A stretch of 64,000 nucleotides of DNA from CAWJMF01 sp963843945 (lineage in GTDB: Bacteria > Vulcanimicrobiota > Vulcanimicrobiia > Vulcanimicrobiales > Vulcanimicrobiaceae). Below are positions 7,905-16,175 of this stretch, one piece after another. The stretch covers positions 1,736,001 to 1,800,000 of the forward strand of contig CAWJMF010000002.1 of NCBI GenBank assembly GCA_963843945.1, written 5' to 3'. Each line of letters starts with the position of its first letter. Position 1 is the first letter of the stretch. The notes under the pieces were generated by a model, which had not been told where the DNA came from, did not search any database, and saw only the letters and a program-made list of their open reading frames with translations. The position numbers and the translations under genes are program-made.

Positions 7905-8305
7905 GAAGCGGGTCAACTCCAAACACGTACTGGCAAGGGCCGGTCAATATCTCCATCCCATTGACGGAAGGAGACGCTCCGAATCGCGCCTTGCCCCTTC
8001 CGCAAACCGGTTGGACGACGTTGGATCATCTGCAATTCCAAGACTTTGTTCTCTACCAGGCCGCAACGCGAGGGAAATGGGTGTCGATTGGTACCGCGCA
8101 GTGGTCCTTCACGGTGAGCGGGCAGGTCCTTTATGTGCACACGGGACCTGGAAACACGTACCATAATGAGTGGCGGTACGTATCTGGAAGCTCCTCACCC
8201 ACTGCGGGTCAAACTTCGCCAGGCGCTCCTTCCGCTGCCCAGCCTGCGGCGATAAATTCCCTTCCAGACGGATACAGTTCTCTCACGAACGATCCATGTA
8301 CTTAG
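7905..8305 (+). CDS. Hypothetical protein, possibly 5'-truncated
   Basis: The frame is open from 7907 to the stop at 8305. The only candidate starts are weak (TTG at 7961, giving 114 residues). The translation STPNTYWQGPVNISIPLTEG, then FVLYQAATRGKWVSIGTAQW, looks like a small beta-rich domain, followed by a Ser/Pro/Ala-rich tail. Because no normal start or ribosome site exists and mobile-element remnants lie immediately upstream, it is best viewed as the 3' part of a broken gene. Base composition is lower in G+C than the flanking chromosome. Confidence 0.4.
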
Positions 8306-8334
8306 CGGCGTAGATTCCAGACGGAGTGAGCTTT

Positions 8335-8868
8335 ATGAGTCGGGACCAGACGTTACAATCATCTCGCAAACCGCGCGTTTTCAGGGCGTGTGCGGTTCTT
8401 GGTGCTCTTACGATCTTAGTCGGACATCCTTCCTCCGCTGCCCAGAATGCGGCACCTGTTAACGGTGTGGTCATTACTCTTTCCGCAACTAAAGCGACAT
8501 TCGGACCGACCGATCCGATTCTTCTGACGCTATTAGTGTCGAATCAAGGTTCGACAACCATCAGTGTCGGCGATGTTTGTATAGAGTCTGTTGATACGAA
8601 GTTCGTAGCGACGACGGCAGCGGGTCTGCCCCTTACGGGACATCGCCCTCCTCCAATTTGTGCTCACTCGGGCTTGCCTCGAGTTCCGCCCAATAATGTG
8701 CTTCCTCCGGGGGCGGCGTTTTCTAACACATTCGATCTAAGAAAAAGCTACAGCTCGTTGCCGTCTGGCACAATAAATGTTCAGGCTCTACGACCGGTAG
8801 GATACGATGCTTCCAACAACTTGATTTATGCTAAGTCGAACGTTATACAAATAATGGTTAGCTCGTAG
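8335..8868 (+). CDS. Secreted protein with Ig-like/BsuPI-like beta domain
   Basis: A 177-residue product from the ATG at 8335 (a GTG three codons upstream is possible). After a basic N-terminus there is a signal peptide (about residues 18-38, ending SSAAQNA). The mature part, VVITLSATKATFGPTDPILL and TLLVSNQGSTTISVGD, has the alternating pattern of an Ig-like beta sandwich, as in secreted adhesion or inhibitor domains. Function is unknown. The region is visibly less G+C-rich than the core genome, which supports acquisition with the island. Confidence 0.6.
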   Translation: MSRDQTLQSSRKPRVFRACAVLGALTILVGHPSSAAQNAAPVNGVVITLSATKATFGPTDPILLTLLVSNQGSTTISVGDVCIESVDTKFVATTAAGLPLTGHRPPPICAHSGLPRVPPNNVLPPGAAFSNTFDLRKSYSSLPSGTINVQALRPVGYDASNNLIYAKSNVIQIMVSS

Positions 8869-9014
8869 AAGAGCGAGCGTCTAGGGTGGGGCCTTAGTCG
8901 TCATACTCGGCTGATCGTTCATCGGTATTCAAGCGCTCCGATCTACGCGGGGTGCTTTTTCATGTGGTGTCCTACAGAATCACCTTGACGCCCGCGCGTC
9001 GAACCTAACAAGCA

Positions 9015-9368
9015 ATGGATAAGCGCAGGCTAGTCATCACCGCGAGCGGGTTGGTGCTCGTGACCGAAATGATAATCTCCGGGAACGCGGACGATCCGCA
9101 ACAGTTCGCCTCCGCCAAGCCGCCGGTCGGCATTGTAAACATTGCACCGAGTGGTGTAACATCCGAAGGCTTCAATTGGGCACACGATCTGCCGGAAGGT
9201 GTGTCGCTCCGATTCGAGCGCGGCTACGATCCGGTCAAGGGCCCGGTAACGCCGCTTCGCGTCATTCAAGGCGGCCGCGATACCACAAATTTCGTTCCGA
9301 GCATCCCGGCTAATCCCGACCCGGCCGGTCACCCTTGGTACGGTGGTTCTGACGATCCGGACGGCTAA
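9015..9368 (+). CDS. Small hypothetical secreted or anchored protein
   Basis: A 117-residue ORF from an ATG with an N-terminal hydrophobic stretch (VITASGLVLVTEMIIS). A soluble part ends in a Pro/Gly/Asp-rich tail (GHPWYGGSDDPDG). No family is recognised. It lies alone in the accessory island, with unassigned DNA on both sides, so it could be a fortuitous ORF. Confidence 0.4.
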   Translation: MDKRRLVITASGLVLVTEMIISGNADDPQQFASAKPPVGIVNIAPSGVTSEGFNWAHDLPEGVSLRFERGYDPVKGPVTPLRVIQGGRDTTNFVPSIPANPDPAGHPWYGGSDDPDG

Positions 9369-9916
9369 CACTTCATCTGAGAAAATGGAGGCCGCGTGCA
9401 ATACGAATACCAGTCATACCTAATAGCCGACCAGATGCCAGATTTACCCCCCATGCCTGTTTTCAGGCGTACCCCCCCACCCCCGACTCCATCTCATTCT
9501 GACGGCCTCTCTAAACGAGTCGCCAAGCAGCCTTGTGTTTGAGCGGGAATTCGACGCTGGTACCTTTGGCAGCTCGAAAAATGCGCCAACGTCGCGCACC
9601 AAACTGTCTCAAATCGAGTCGCCCAACAGCTTTGCTGTCGAGCTTAAATTGATCCAATTGAACGCAGAGTTTCGAAAAGTGAGCAAAAGCTCTATAGGCG
9701 AGCCTCTTGACAGCAAGCTCTCAGTTCGTCGCGTAGTCAGTTTGAGCTTGCAAAGGTCTTGCACCCGGCCCGTTTGATCGGTCAATGCCGCTTACGCGCC
9801 CAAGGGAAGCATTGCGCTGCGCCGCCGCCACTGGTAAACTTGAGAGGTAAGGGGTCACGTCAGCGTGCCGTCGCGCTTTCGGCCGAGAAAGTCCTTGCTA
9901 CGCAGGTCTCTCCCCT
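9369..9916. other. Gene-poor stretch of the accessory island
   Basis: No convincing gene is visible. The stretch holds a short hairpin GCCTG-TTTT-CAGGC (9455-9468) flanked by C runs. It also holds two related segments beginning GAGTCGCC (about 9516 and 9616), and a 13-bp sequence AGGTAAGGGGTCA at 9845-9857 that repeats the one at 6229-6241. An 80-codon TTG-initiated frame at 9535-9777 has no ribosome site or recognisable domain and is not called. Confidence 0.5.
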
Positions 9917-9992
9917 GGGGATGTAGCTCAGCTGGTAGAGCACTTGCTTCGCATGTAAGGGGTCAGGAGTTCGAGTCTCCTCATCTCCACCA
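9917..9992 (+). tRNA. tRNA-Ala (anticodon CGC), second copy
   Basis: A 76-base cloverleaf with encoded CCA and the same acceptor, D and anticodon arms as the 6048 copy, including G3-U70 and anticodon CGC. The T-stem is AGGAG/CTCCT instead of AGCGG/CCGCT. Both sides changed together, so pairing is preserved. The nine bases CCCCTGGGG spanning its 5' end are shared with copy one. A Rho-independent terminator follows immediately. Confidence 0.95.
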
Positions 9993-9999
9993 GTATCCG

Positions 10000-10029
10000 A
10001 CCCGCACTGCTGTCGGCTCTGCGGGTTTT
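10000..10029 (+). terminator. Rho-independent terminator after the second tRNA-Ala
   Basis: ACCCGCA and TGCGGGT form a 7-bp stem around a 13-base loop, followed by TTTC. It starts eight bases after the tRNA CCA. Confidence 0.7.
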
Positions 10030-10088
10030 CTCCTTCCATAAGCCTTCATCGATGCGGCCGAGAGCGACATCGCGAGTTTAAGTGCCAC

Positions 10089-10583
10089 CTATCTTGCAGA
10101 TTTCGGAATCTTGCCGTCTCGACGTCCAAGCAGAAAGTGAAGCGCTGGATAGATGAAAAAATATACCGCCGCGCTTGAAAAGCCGAAAAGCGCCCACGCG
10201 TGTTCTCTCTTTATGTCAAATGGTGTAGCGACACGGCTCTTTCCATGTACGGGGAAGTACTGACTCCCATGGATCTCACCCTGAGTTGCGAAGTAAATCA
10301 GCATTGAACCGACACCAATCGCCAAGTAGGCAAGAGAAGCCCAAACGAGATACCTGGACCATGGCGGGAGACCCGCGAGGACCTTTTCTTCGTCGAGAGA
10401 TCTCCATGGCCACATGCCAGAGAAGCGGTAGAAACCGGCAAACTGAAGCGCCCCATTGACCACGAAGATGAGGGGCCAGATCACAAGTAGCGCGTTGAGG
10501 GCATCGACACCGGCTAAGGTACAGATGTTTACCAACACGGACGCGGATAGCCCCAAGAACCCCACAAAGTAGAGGAACCGCAT
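10089..10583 (-). CDS. Integral membrane protein, four predicted helices, unknown function
   Basis: A 164-residue protein. Hydrophobic segments lie at about residues 3-23, 31-51, 78-98 and 125-147, with short loops and a basic C-terminus (GRRDGKIPKSAR), so the C-terminus is probably cytoplasmic. No catalytic motif or named family is recognised. It is a single leftward gene between the tRNA terminator and an alpha/beta hydrolase. Its codon use is a little less G+C-rich than the core genes, which may place it in or next to the island. Confidence 0.6.
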   Translation of the reverse strand: MRFLYFVGFLGLSASVLVNICTLAGVDALNALLVIWPLIFVVNGALQFAGFYRFSGMWPWRSLDEEKVLAGLPPWSRYLVWASLAYLAIGVGSMLIYFATQGEIHGSQYFPVHGKSRVATPFDIKREHAWALFGFSSAAVYFFIYPALHFLLGRRDGKIPKSAR

Positions 10584-10778
10584 CCGTTGGAATTTACGGT
10601 CCTCGAAAAAATCACCGCTTTCGAAAGGTGAATCCGCCGAAACTAAGCGACTGGCTTAGATAATGCCGTGCGAGCGCGAGGGTCGCGCCTCTTAACTCCG
10701 CGTATCCAACGGGCCGGAAGCGCGTCGGCGCGACGCAGTCGTTGGGCTGCATTGCGCCGAGGCGTTCACGTTGGAAAC

Positions 10779-11603
10779 CTAGCGCGTTGCGGCGGCGGCT
10801 TCCTCGATGACCTTCACGACGACGTCGGGATGCGAGATGAGCGCGGTGTGGCCGGCCGCGACGCGCGTGATCTTCGACTTGGCGCGCTCGTACATGAACT
10901 GTTGTTCCGCCGGCGGGATCACGAGGTCGGTTTCCGAGAGCACCGCCCAGGACGGGATGCTCTTCCAGGCTGGTGCGGGTGCCTTCTCGCCGAGCGCGCT
11001 GGCGGCCAGCGGACGCTGCGTCGCCGCTAGGACGACTGACCGCGATTCAGGCAGCCCGGACGCGAACACCGCCGCGAAGGCTTGCGGATTGATGTAGAGA
11101 TCCGCATCTCCGCCGCTCGCCGTGGCGAACGGCACCTGTGTCAGGACACTCGGGGTCAGCTGGCTTGTCGGGAACTTCGCACCCAGCCCGCCTACTGACT
11201 CGCCTTCGTCGAGTACGTAAGCGGAGACGAAGACGAGCGCCTTGACCTGCGCCATTCCGCGCGCGGCAGTGTCGATCACGGGGCCAGCGTACGAGTGGCC
11301 TACGAGGACGATCGGGCCCTTGATGGTAGCGAGCAATGCGGCGATAGAGTTGCCATCGCTTTGGATGCCGCGGAGCGCGTTCGGTGGCGCGATCACGCGG
11401 TAGCCGTCCTTCTGGAGGAGCGAAACTTCGTCGTTCCAGCTCGACGCGTCGGCGAAAGCGCCGTGCACGAGCACGATCGTGGGTTTCGTCGCCGCGCCGG
11501 CGACGGTTTCGGCGCTGGCTGAAGCGACGTTTGCGCCTGCGGCGGCACTCGCAAAGGACGCTGCGAAGAGAAGCTTGATGGCGTTAACGAGAGGGTTTGC
11601 CAT
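10779..11603 (-). CDS. Secreted alpha/beta hydrolase
   Basis: A 274-residue protein. The ATG at 11603 is chosen because an AGAAAGG site lies about 9 bases upstream; a more distal ATG at 11630 lacks one. A signal peptide covers about the first 33 residues (AAGANVASASAET). The fold signature is clear: VLVHGAFADASSW oxyanion-hole loop, nucleophile elbow VGHSYAG, an acid candidate in LSETDLVIPP, and catalytic His in VAAGHTALISHP. It belongs to the esterase-like hydrolases often annotated as AB_hydrolase_6. The substrate is unknown. Confidence 0.82.
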   Translation of the reverse strand: MANPLVNAIKLLFAASFASAAAGANVASASAETVAGAATKPTIVLVHGAFADASSWNDEVSLLQKDGYRVIAPPNALRGIQSDGNSIAALLATIKGPIVLVGHSYAGPVIDTAARGMAQVKALVFVSAYVLDEGESVGGLGAKFPTSQLTPSVLTQVPFATASGGDADLYINPQAFAAVFASGLPESRSVVLAATQRPLAASALGEKAPAPAWKSIPSWAVLSETDLVIPPAEQQFMYERAKSKITRVAAGHTALISHPDVVVKVIEEAAAATR

Positions 11604-11703
11604 GCTGGGGACCTTTCTGCATGCGTGCATGCGTAAGTTCGAGGGAGCCTAGGAAAATGAATGTGAGCAGCGCGCTCCAAAGTGCTTGAGACGCGACGCG
11701 ACT

Positions 11704-12021
11704 TTAAGAGAGTTCTTGCAGTTCCGGAATGGCGAGCTGAAAAAGTGCCCACCGCTCTTCACGGGTCGCGCCGAGCGCGCGTGCCAGGCGGCCGAGCATC
11801 GAGATCGACGGCTGAACGGGTTCTCCCCGTTCGAGCATGGCATACCAGCCGCGGCTGACGCCAACGGCTTCGGCCAGCTCCTCTTGGGAAACCGATCTTC
11901 CGCGCCGGCAACTCAAGCGCTCATGTTCGCCGAGGGTCGCCGTCGCCGGATCGACCCGGCGGCGCAACCCTTTGAGAAGCGTCCGGAGGTGGTCTCGAGA
12001 TTGCAACGGTGCTGCGGTCAT
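11704..12021 (-). CDS. XRE-family HTH regulator (MmyB-like N-terminal domain only)
   Basis: A 105-residue protein. The ATG at 12021 follows a GAGGAGA site at good distance. The sequence LRTLLKGLRRRVDPATATLG, then RRGRSVSQEELAEAVGVSRG and WYAMLERGEPVQPS, is the DNA-binding half of MmyB-like XRE regulators. The usual ligand-sensing domain is missing: the protein ends at FQLAIPELQELS, right after the helix-turn-helix bundle. It lies divergent from the epoxide hydrolase operon starting at 12241 and downstream hydrolases, which makes it their likely local regulator (inference). Confidence 0.78.
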   Translation of the reverse strand: MTAAPLQSRDHLRTLLKGLRRRVDPATATLGEHERLSCRRGRSVSQEELAEAVGVSRGWYAMLERGEPVQPSISMLGRLARALGATREERWALFQLAIPELQELS

Positions 12022-12240
12022 CGTCACGGTTCTCCTCGGCAGGTCAGCGATGTGCACCGCGATGCTAGCACCCGGCGAGCGCCCCCCCCAGCGACAACCC
12101 ATACAGCCGTCCACACAGTTCGAGAAAGCCCAGGGCACGGCGCGATTTGCACACTTCGGGTTGCTAGACGCGTGCCAGGGCGCTCGTTAGCGTACGTCGG
12201 GAAAGCACAACCGCACGTTTCCGAGCGAAAGGAACATACG

Positions 12241-13563
12241 ATGAGCATCAACCGCCGCAATTTTTTCCAGGCCACCGCGGCCGCGGCAATGCCGCTCGCC
12301 GTCTTTGGATTTCCAATGTCCGCGCAGGCCGGAACGCAGGTTGCACAAGCTGCGGGCAAGGACTCGATTCGCCCTTTCAAGGTGAACGTTCCGGATGCCG
12401 ATCTCGCCGAACTTCACCGTCGCATCAACGCGACTCGGTGGCCCGATCGCGAGACGGTATCGAACGACTCGCAGGGCGTCCCGCTCGCGACGATGCAGGC
12501 GCTTGCCGCTTACTGGGCCGGCGGCTACGACTGGCGCAAGTGCGAAGCGAAACTTAACGCCCTGCCGCAATTCCTCACGGAAATCGACGGTTTAGAGATC
12601 CACTTCATTCACGTGCGCTCGAAGCACGAGAACGCGCTGCCGGTCATCGTTACGCACGGCTGGCCCGGCTCGATTCTCGAACAGCTAAAGCTCATCGGGC
12701 CGCTAACCGATCCCACCGCGCACGGCGGAACGGCAGCCGACGCGTTTGACGTGGTGATTCCCTCGATCCCCGGATACGGCTTTTCCGGAAGACCCACGGT
12801 CACCGGTTGGGACCCCGAGCACATCGCCCGCGCGTGGGTCGTGCTGATGAAACGTCTGGGATACACGCGCTTCGTCGCGCAGGGCGGCGACTGGGGTGGC
12901 CATATTTCGAACGTCATGGCCGAGCAGGCGCCACCGGAGCTGCTGGGCATCCACACGAACTTTCCCGAAACGATTCCCTCGGAAGTCGGAAAGGTGCTGC
13001 AGTGCGGGGGGCCACCGCCGGCGGATCTTACCGCGGACGAGCGGTCGGCGTACTTGCAACTCGTTGCCTTGCGCAGCAAGAATCTCGCATACGCCGTCTA
13101 CCTGGCAACGCGTCCGCAGACTCTCTATGGCTTTTCGGATTCTCCGATCGCCCTCGCGAGCTTTCTGCTCGACCACAGCGATGCGTACAACCAGCCGGCG
13201 TCGACGTTCGTATCGGCCTTGGCCGGCCAAACCGTCGATGGACATACAGCCGGCAGCCTAACGCGCGACGATTTGCTCGACAACATCACGCTTTTCTGGT
13301 TAACGAACACCGGGATTTCTTCCGGCCGTCTGTTTTGGGAGAGTAAAGCGCGTCTCTTGAGCGCGGTGAACGTTTCGATCCCGGCCGCCGTCACGGTCTT
13401 TCCCGGGGAAATCTATTCGGCTCCACGGAGCTGGACCGAACGCGCCTATCACAAGCTCGTCTACTACAATCGCGCGCCCATCGGCGGACACTTCGCCGCC
13501 TGGTCGGAGCCTCAACTTTTTGCGGAGGAACTGCGCGCCGGCTTTCGTCCGATGCGGGCGTAA
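12241..13563 (+). CDS. EHN-type epoxide hydrolase family protein with Tat signal
   Basis: A 440-residue protein. The start ATG is followed by NRRNFFQATAAAAMPLAVFG, a twin-arginine signal ending near AQAGTQ, so export of a folded enzyme is likely. The EHN domain (IRPFKVNVPDADLAELHRRI, RWPDRETV) precedes an alpha/beta-hydrolase core. The core has HGWPGS at the oxyanion hole, nucleophile Asp in AQGGDWGG, and catalytic His in GGHFAAWSEPQLFAEEL. Epoxide hydrolases of this family open epoxides to diols; the substrate is unknown. It heads an operon with a VOC protein and a cytoplasmic paralogue at 14035. Confidence 0.88.
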   Translation: MSINRRNFFQATAAAAMPLAVFGFPMSAQAGTQVAQAAGKDSIRPFKVNVPDADLAELHRRINATRWPDRETVSNDSQGVPLATMQALAAYWAGGYDWRKCEAKLNALPQFLTEIDGLEIHFIHVRSKHENALPVIVTHGWPGSILEQLKLIGPLTDPTAHGGTAADAFDVVIPSIPGYGFSGRPTVTGWDPEHIARAWVVLMKRLGYTRFVAQGGDWGGHISNVMAEQAPPELLGIHTNFPETIPSEVGKVLQCGGPPPADLTADERSAYLQLVALRSKNLAYAVYLATRPQTLYGFSDSPIALASFLLDHSDAYNQPASTFVSALAGQTVDGHTAGSLTRDDLLDNITLFWLTNTGISSGRLFWESKARLLSAVNVSIPAAVTVFPGEIYSAPRSWTERAYHKLVYYNRAPIGGHFAAWSEPQLFAEELRAGFRPMRA

Positions 13564-13578
13564 AGGAGGTTACTTTCC

Positions 13579-14022
13579 ATGGAGTTCAAGCTCGAAGTCG
13601 TCATGCTCCCCGTCTCCGACATCGATCGCGCGAAACAATTCTACCAGCGGCTCGGATGGCGGCTCGACGTCGACTTCGCCTCACCTGACGGCGACCTTCG
13701 CGTCGTCCAATTCACGCCGCCCGGCTCGGCCTGTTCGATTGCCTTCGGTAAGAACGTTACCACGGCCGTACCGGGTTCTGTACAGAATTTAGAACTGGTC
13801 GTCGGCGATATTGCGGCCGCGCGTGCGGAGATCGTCGCACGTGGCATCGACGTCGGCGAGGTTTATCACGAGGCCAAACGCGTGCACCGCGCGTCGCCCG
13901 ACGGGCGAGTCTCCGGCCTTGACCCCGAGCGCCGCAGCTACCTTTCGTTTGCAGACTTCAAAGATCCCGACGGAAACAGCTGGCTGCTCCAAGAGATTAC
14001 CGAGCATCTTCCCGGACGCTAA
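13579..14022 (+). CDS. VOC (glyoxalase/dioxygenase-fold) protein
   Basis: A 147-residue protein with the two beta-alpha-beta-beta-beta units of the VOC superfamily: EVVMLPVSDIDRAKQFYQRL at the start, and LELVVGDIAAARAEIVARGI then FADFKDPDGNSWLLQEI in the second unit. Such proteins are metal-dependent lyases, dioxygenases or binding proteins. The Glu in the terminal LQEI block is the usual metal ligand. It stands 15 bases after one epoxide hydrolase gene and 12 bases before another, so a shared detoxification pathway is likely. Confidence 0.82.
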   Translation: MEFKLEVVMLPVSDIDRAKQFYQRLGWRLDVDFASPDGDLRVVQFTPPGSACSIAFGKNVTTAVPGSVQNLELVVGDIAAARAEIVARGIDVGEVYHEAKRVHRASPDGRVSGLDPERRSYLSFADFKDPDGNSWLLQEITEHLPGR

Positions 14023-14034
14023 AGGAGCACGCTC

Positions 14035-15246
14035 GTGAATATTCGCCCTTTTCAAATCACCGTTTCGGAAGCCGAACTCGTTGCGCTGCGCGACCGCATC
14101 AAAGCGACGAGATGGCCCGACCGGGAAACTGTCGCGGACCGCTCGCAAGGGGTGCCCCTCGCCTTAATCGCGGGGCTGGCACGGTATTGGGCGAGTGAGT
14201 ACGATTGGCGCGCTTGCGAAAAGCGGCTGAACGCGCTGCCGCAATTCGTTACCGAAATCGACGGCATCGACATCCATTTCATCCACGTGAAATCAAAGCA
14301 TACGGACGCGCTGCCGCTGGTGATGACGCACGGGTGGCCCGGCTCGATCCTGGAATTTATGCAGGCGATCGGCCCGCTCACCGACCCGACCGCGTACGGA
14401 GCAAGTGCTGGAGACGCGTTTCATGTCGTAATTCCGTCGATGCCGGGATACGGATTTTCCGGAAAGCCGGCCGAGCCCGGCTGGAACACCGATCGCATCG
14501 CGCGCGCCTGGGTCGCGCTGATGCAAGGTCTGGGATACGAACGCTTCGTTGCGCAAGGCGGCGATTGGGGTGCCGGCGTCTCGGAGGTCATGGCGAAGCA
14601 GGCGCCTCCCGGGCTCCTCGGGATCCACGTCAACTTGCCCGCGAGCATACCGCCCGACGTAGCGAAGTCATTGCAGTGCGGCGCGCCGGCACCGTCGGAC
14701 CTTTCGGCCGAAGAGCGAGCGGCATACGAACAGCTGACCGTACTTTACGCCAAGAAGCGCGCTTACGCGCTGATGATGGGAACGCGGCCACAGACGCTCT
14801 ACGGTTTGGCGGATTCGCCCGTGGGCCTCGCGAGTTGGCTCATCGATCACGGCGACGGATACGATCAACCCGCATCCCCCTTCGTGTCGGCCATCCTGGG
14901 CCGCACGATCGACGGGCATCCGGCCGGCGCGCTCACGCGTGACGCCCTGCTCGACGACATCACGCTCTATTGGCTAACAAATACCGGCGTTTCTTCCGGG
15001 CGTCTCTATTGGGAAACCAAGACCAGTCTTTACAACGCGGCGGACATCGCCCTTCCGTCAGCCGTGAGCGTCTTCCCGGGCGAGAATTATCAAGCGCCGC
15101 GCAGTTGGTGCGAACGTTCGTATCGCAATCTGATCTACTATAACCGCGTCGAACGCGGCGGTCACTTCGCCGCTTGGGAGCAGCCGCAGCTATTTGCGGA
15201 AGAGGTCCGCGCCGGTTTGCGGAGCCTGCGCGCGCAGCCGACATAA
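14035..15246 (+). CDS. EHN-type epoxide hydrolase family protein, cytoplasmic paralogue
   Basis: A 403-residue protein with a GTG start after AAAGGAG. It is closely similar to the 12241 product along its whole length but lacks the Tat signal and begins directly with the EHN domain (VNIRPFQITVSEAELVALRD). HGWPGS, the nucleophile in AQGGDWGAG and the His in RGGHFAAWEQPQLFAEEV are all present. The pair therefore comprises one exported and one cytoplasmic enzyme, presumably a tandem duplication followed by loss or gain of the signal. Confidence 0.87.
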   Translation: MNIRPFQITVSEAELVALRDRIKATRWPDRETVADRSQGVPLALIAGLARYWASEYDWRACEKRLNALPQFVTEIDGIDIHFIHVKSKHTDALPLVMTHGWPGSILEFMQAIGPLTDPTAYGASAGDAFHVVIPSMPGYGFSGKPAEPGWNTDRIARAWVALMQGLGYERFVAQGGDWGAGVSEVMAKQAPPGLLGIHVNLPASIPPDVAKSLQCGAPAPSDLSAEERAAYEQLTVLYAKKRAYALMMGTRPQTLYGLADSPVGLASWLIDHGDGYDQPASPFVSAILGRTIDGHPAGALTRDALLDDITLYWLTNTGVSSGRLYWETKTSLYNAADIALPSAVSVFPGENYQAPRSWCERSYRNLIYYNRVERGGHFAAWEQPQLFAEEVRAGLRSLRAQPT

Positions 15247-15261
15247 GGAGGCGGGACGCCC

Positions 15262-16116
15262 ATGCTCGCCGATAGCAGCATCACCACGCCAACGCAGTTC
15301 GTTAGTACGCCGCTCGAGACGTATGTGTATCGTCGTTTCGGTGCCGGGCCGGGACTGCCGCTGCTCTGTCTTCAGCACTTCACCGGGACATTGGACAATT
15401 GGGATCCTGCGGTCGTCGACGCGCTCGCGTCCGAACGCGAAGTGGTGCTCTTCGAGAGCGCCGGCATAGGACGATCGACCGGTACCGTTCCGTCCACGAT
15501 TCCGGAAATGGCGCGGCACGCTTTGGCCTTCGTCGCGGCGCTCGGCTACACTCGGCTCGATCTCCTCGGATTTTCTCTCGGAGGGATGATCGCGCAACAA
15601 ATGGTCGCCGAGCAGCCGGAGCTCGTCCGCAAAATCATCCTTGCCGGAACCGCACCCGAGGGAGGCGAGGACATCATGCACCTGGACACTCCGGAGATAA
15701 GATCCATTTTTTCCACCTTCACCGGGTACGACCGGCTGGCGCGCCTCTTCTTTACGCAAAGCGAAATTGGGTTGGCGGCGGCCAAAGCGTTCGTTCAACG
15801 AATTCAAGAGCGACTGAGCGATCGCGAGCCCTTGGCGGGCCCGAACGTTGCGCCGGCCCAGATCGCGGCGTTTCGCGCCTGGGAACGCTACGAGGGAGAG
15901 CGCTTTGAGAAGCTGCGATGGATCTCGCAGCCGTGCTTGGTCGTAAGCGGCGTACGCGACATTATGATCCCCGTAAAAAACTCATACATGCTGGCCGAGC
16001 ACCTCCCGATGGCTACCCTCATCGTGTATCCCGACGCCGGCCACGGGGCTCTGTTCCAGTACAGCCGGTCGTTTGTGACACAGGCGCGGCTTTTTTTAAA
16101 CGCGGATCTGACGTAA
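15262..16116 (+). CDS. Alpha/beta hydrolase
   Basis: A 284-residue protein preceded by AAGGAGG. The core shows LLCLQHFTGTLDNW (oxyanion loop), nucleophile elbow LLGFSLGGM, the acid in VVSGVRDIMIPV and the His in PDAGHGALFQ. It resembles peroxidase- or esterase-type hydrolases of the haloperoxidase family. It is the last gene of the epoxide-hydrolase operon (15 bases from the previous gene) and is followed by a stable hairpin. Confidence 0.82.
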   Translation: MLADSSITTPTQFVSTPLETYVYRRFGAGPGLPLLCLQHFTGTLDNWDPAVVDALASEREVVLFESAGIGRSTGTVPSTIPEMARHALAFVAALGYTRLDLLGFSLGGMIAQQMVAEQPELVRKIILAGTAPEGGEDIMHLDTPEIRSIFSTFTGYDRLARLFFTQSEIGLAAAKAFVQRIQERLSDREPLAGPNVAPAQIAAFRAWERYEGERFEKLRWISQPCLVVSGVRDIMIPVKNSYMLAEHLPMATLIVYPDAGHGALFQYSRSFVTQARLFLNADLT

Positions 16117-16129
16117 AGCCTCCGCGACT

Positions 16130-16150
16130 GCCCCGCCGGTAGGGCGGGGC
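16130..16150 (+). terminator. Stable GC hairpin after the hydrolase operon
   Basis: GCCCCGCC and GGCGGGGC form a perfect 8-bp stem with a 5-base loop, 13 bases after the preceding stop. There is no U run, so it could be an attenuating or RNA-stabilising hairpin rather than a strict intrinsic terminator. Confidence 0.5.
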
Positions 16151-16175
16151 TTCAAGGGCGGCCAACCGAGGCCGT

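Noticed and set aside
9535..9777. 80-residue TTG-initiated frame in the island
   Set aside because: No ribosome site, low-complexity Ser/Leu content and no partner genes; it is more likely chance.
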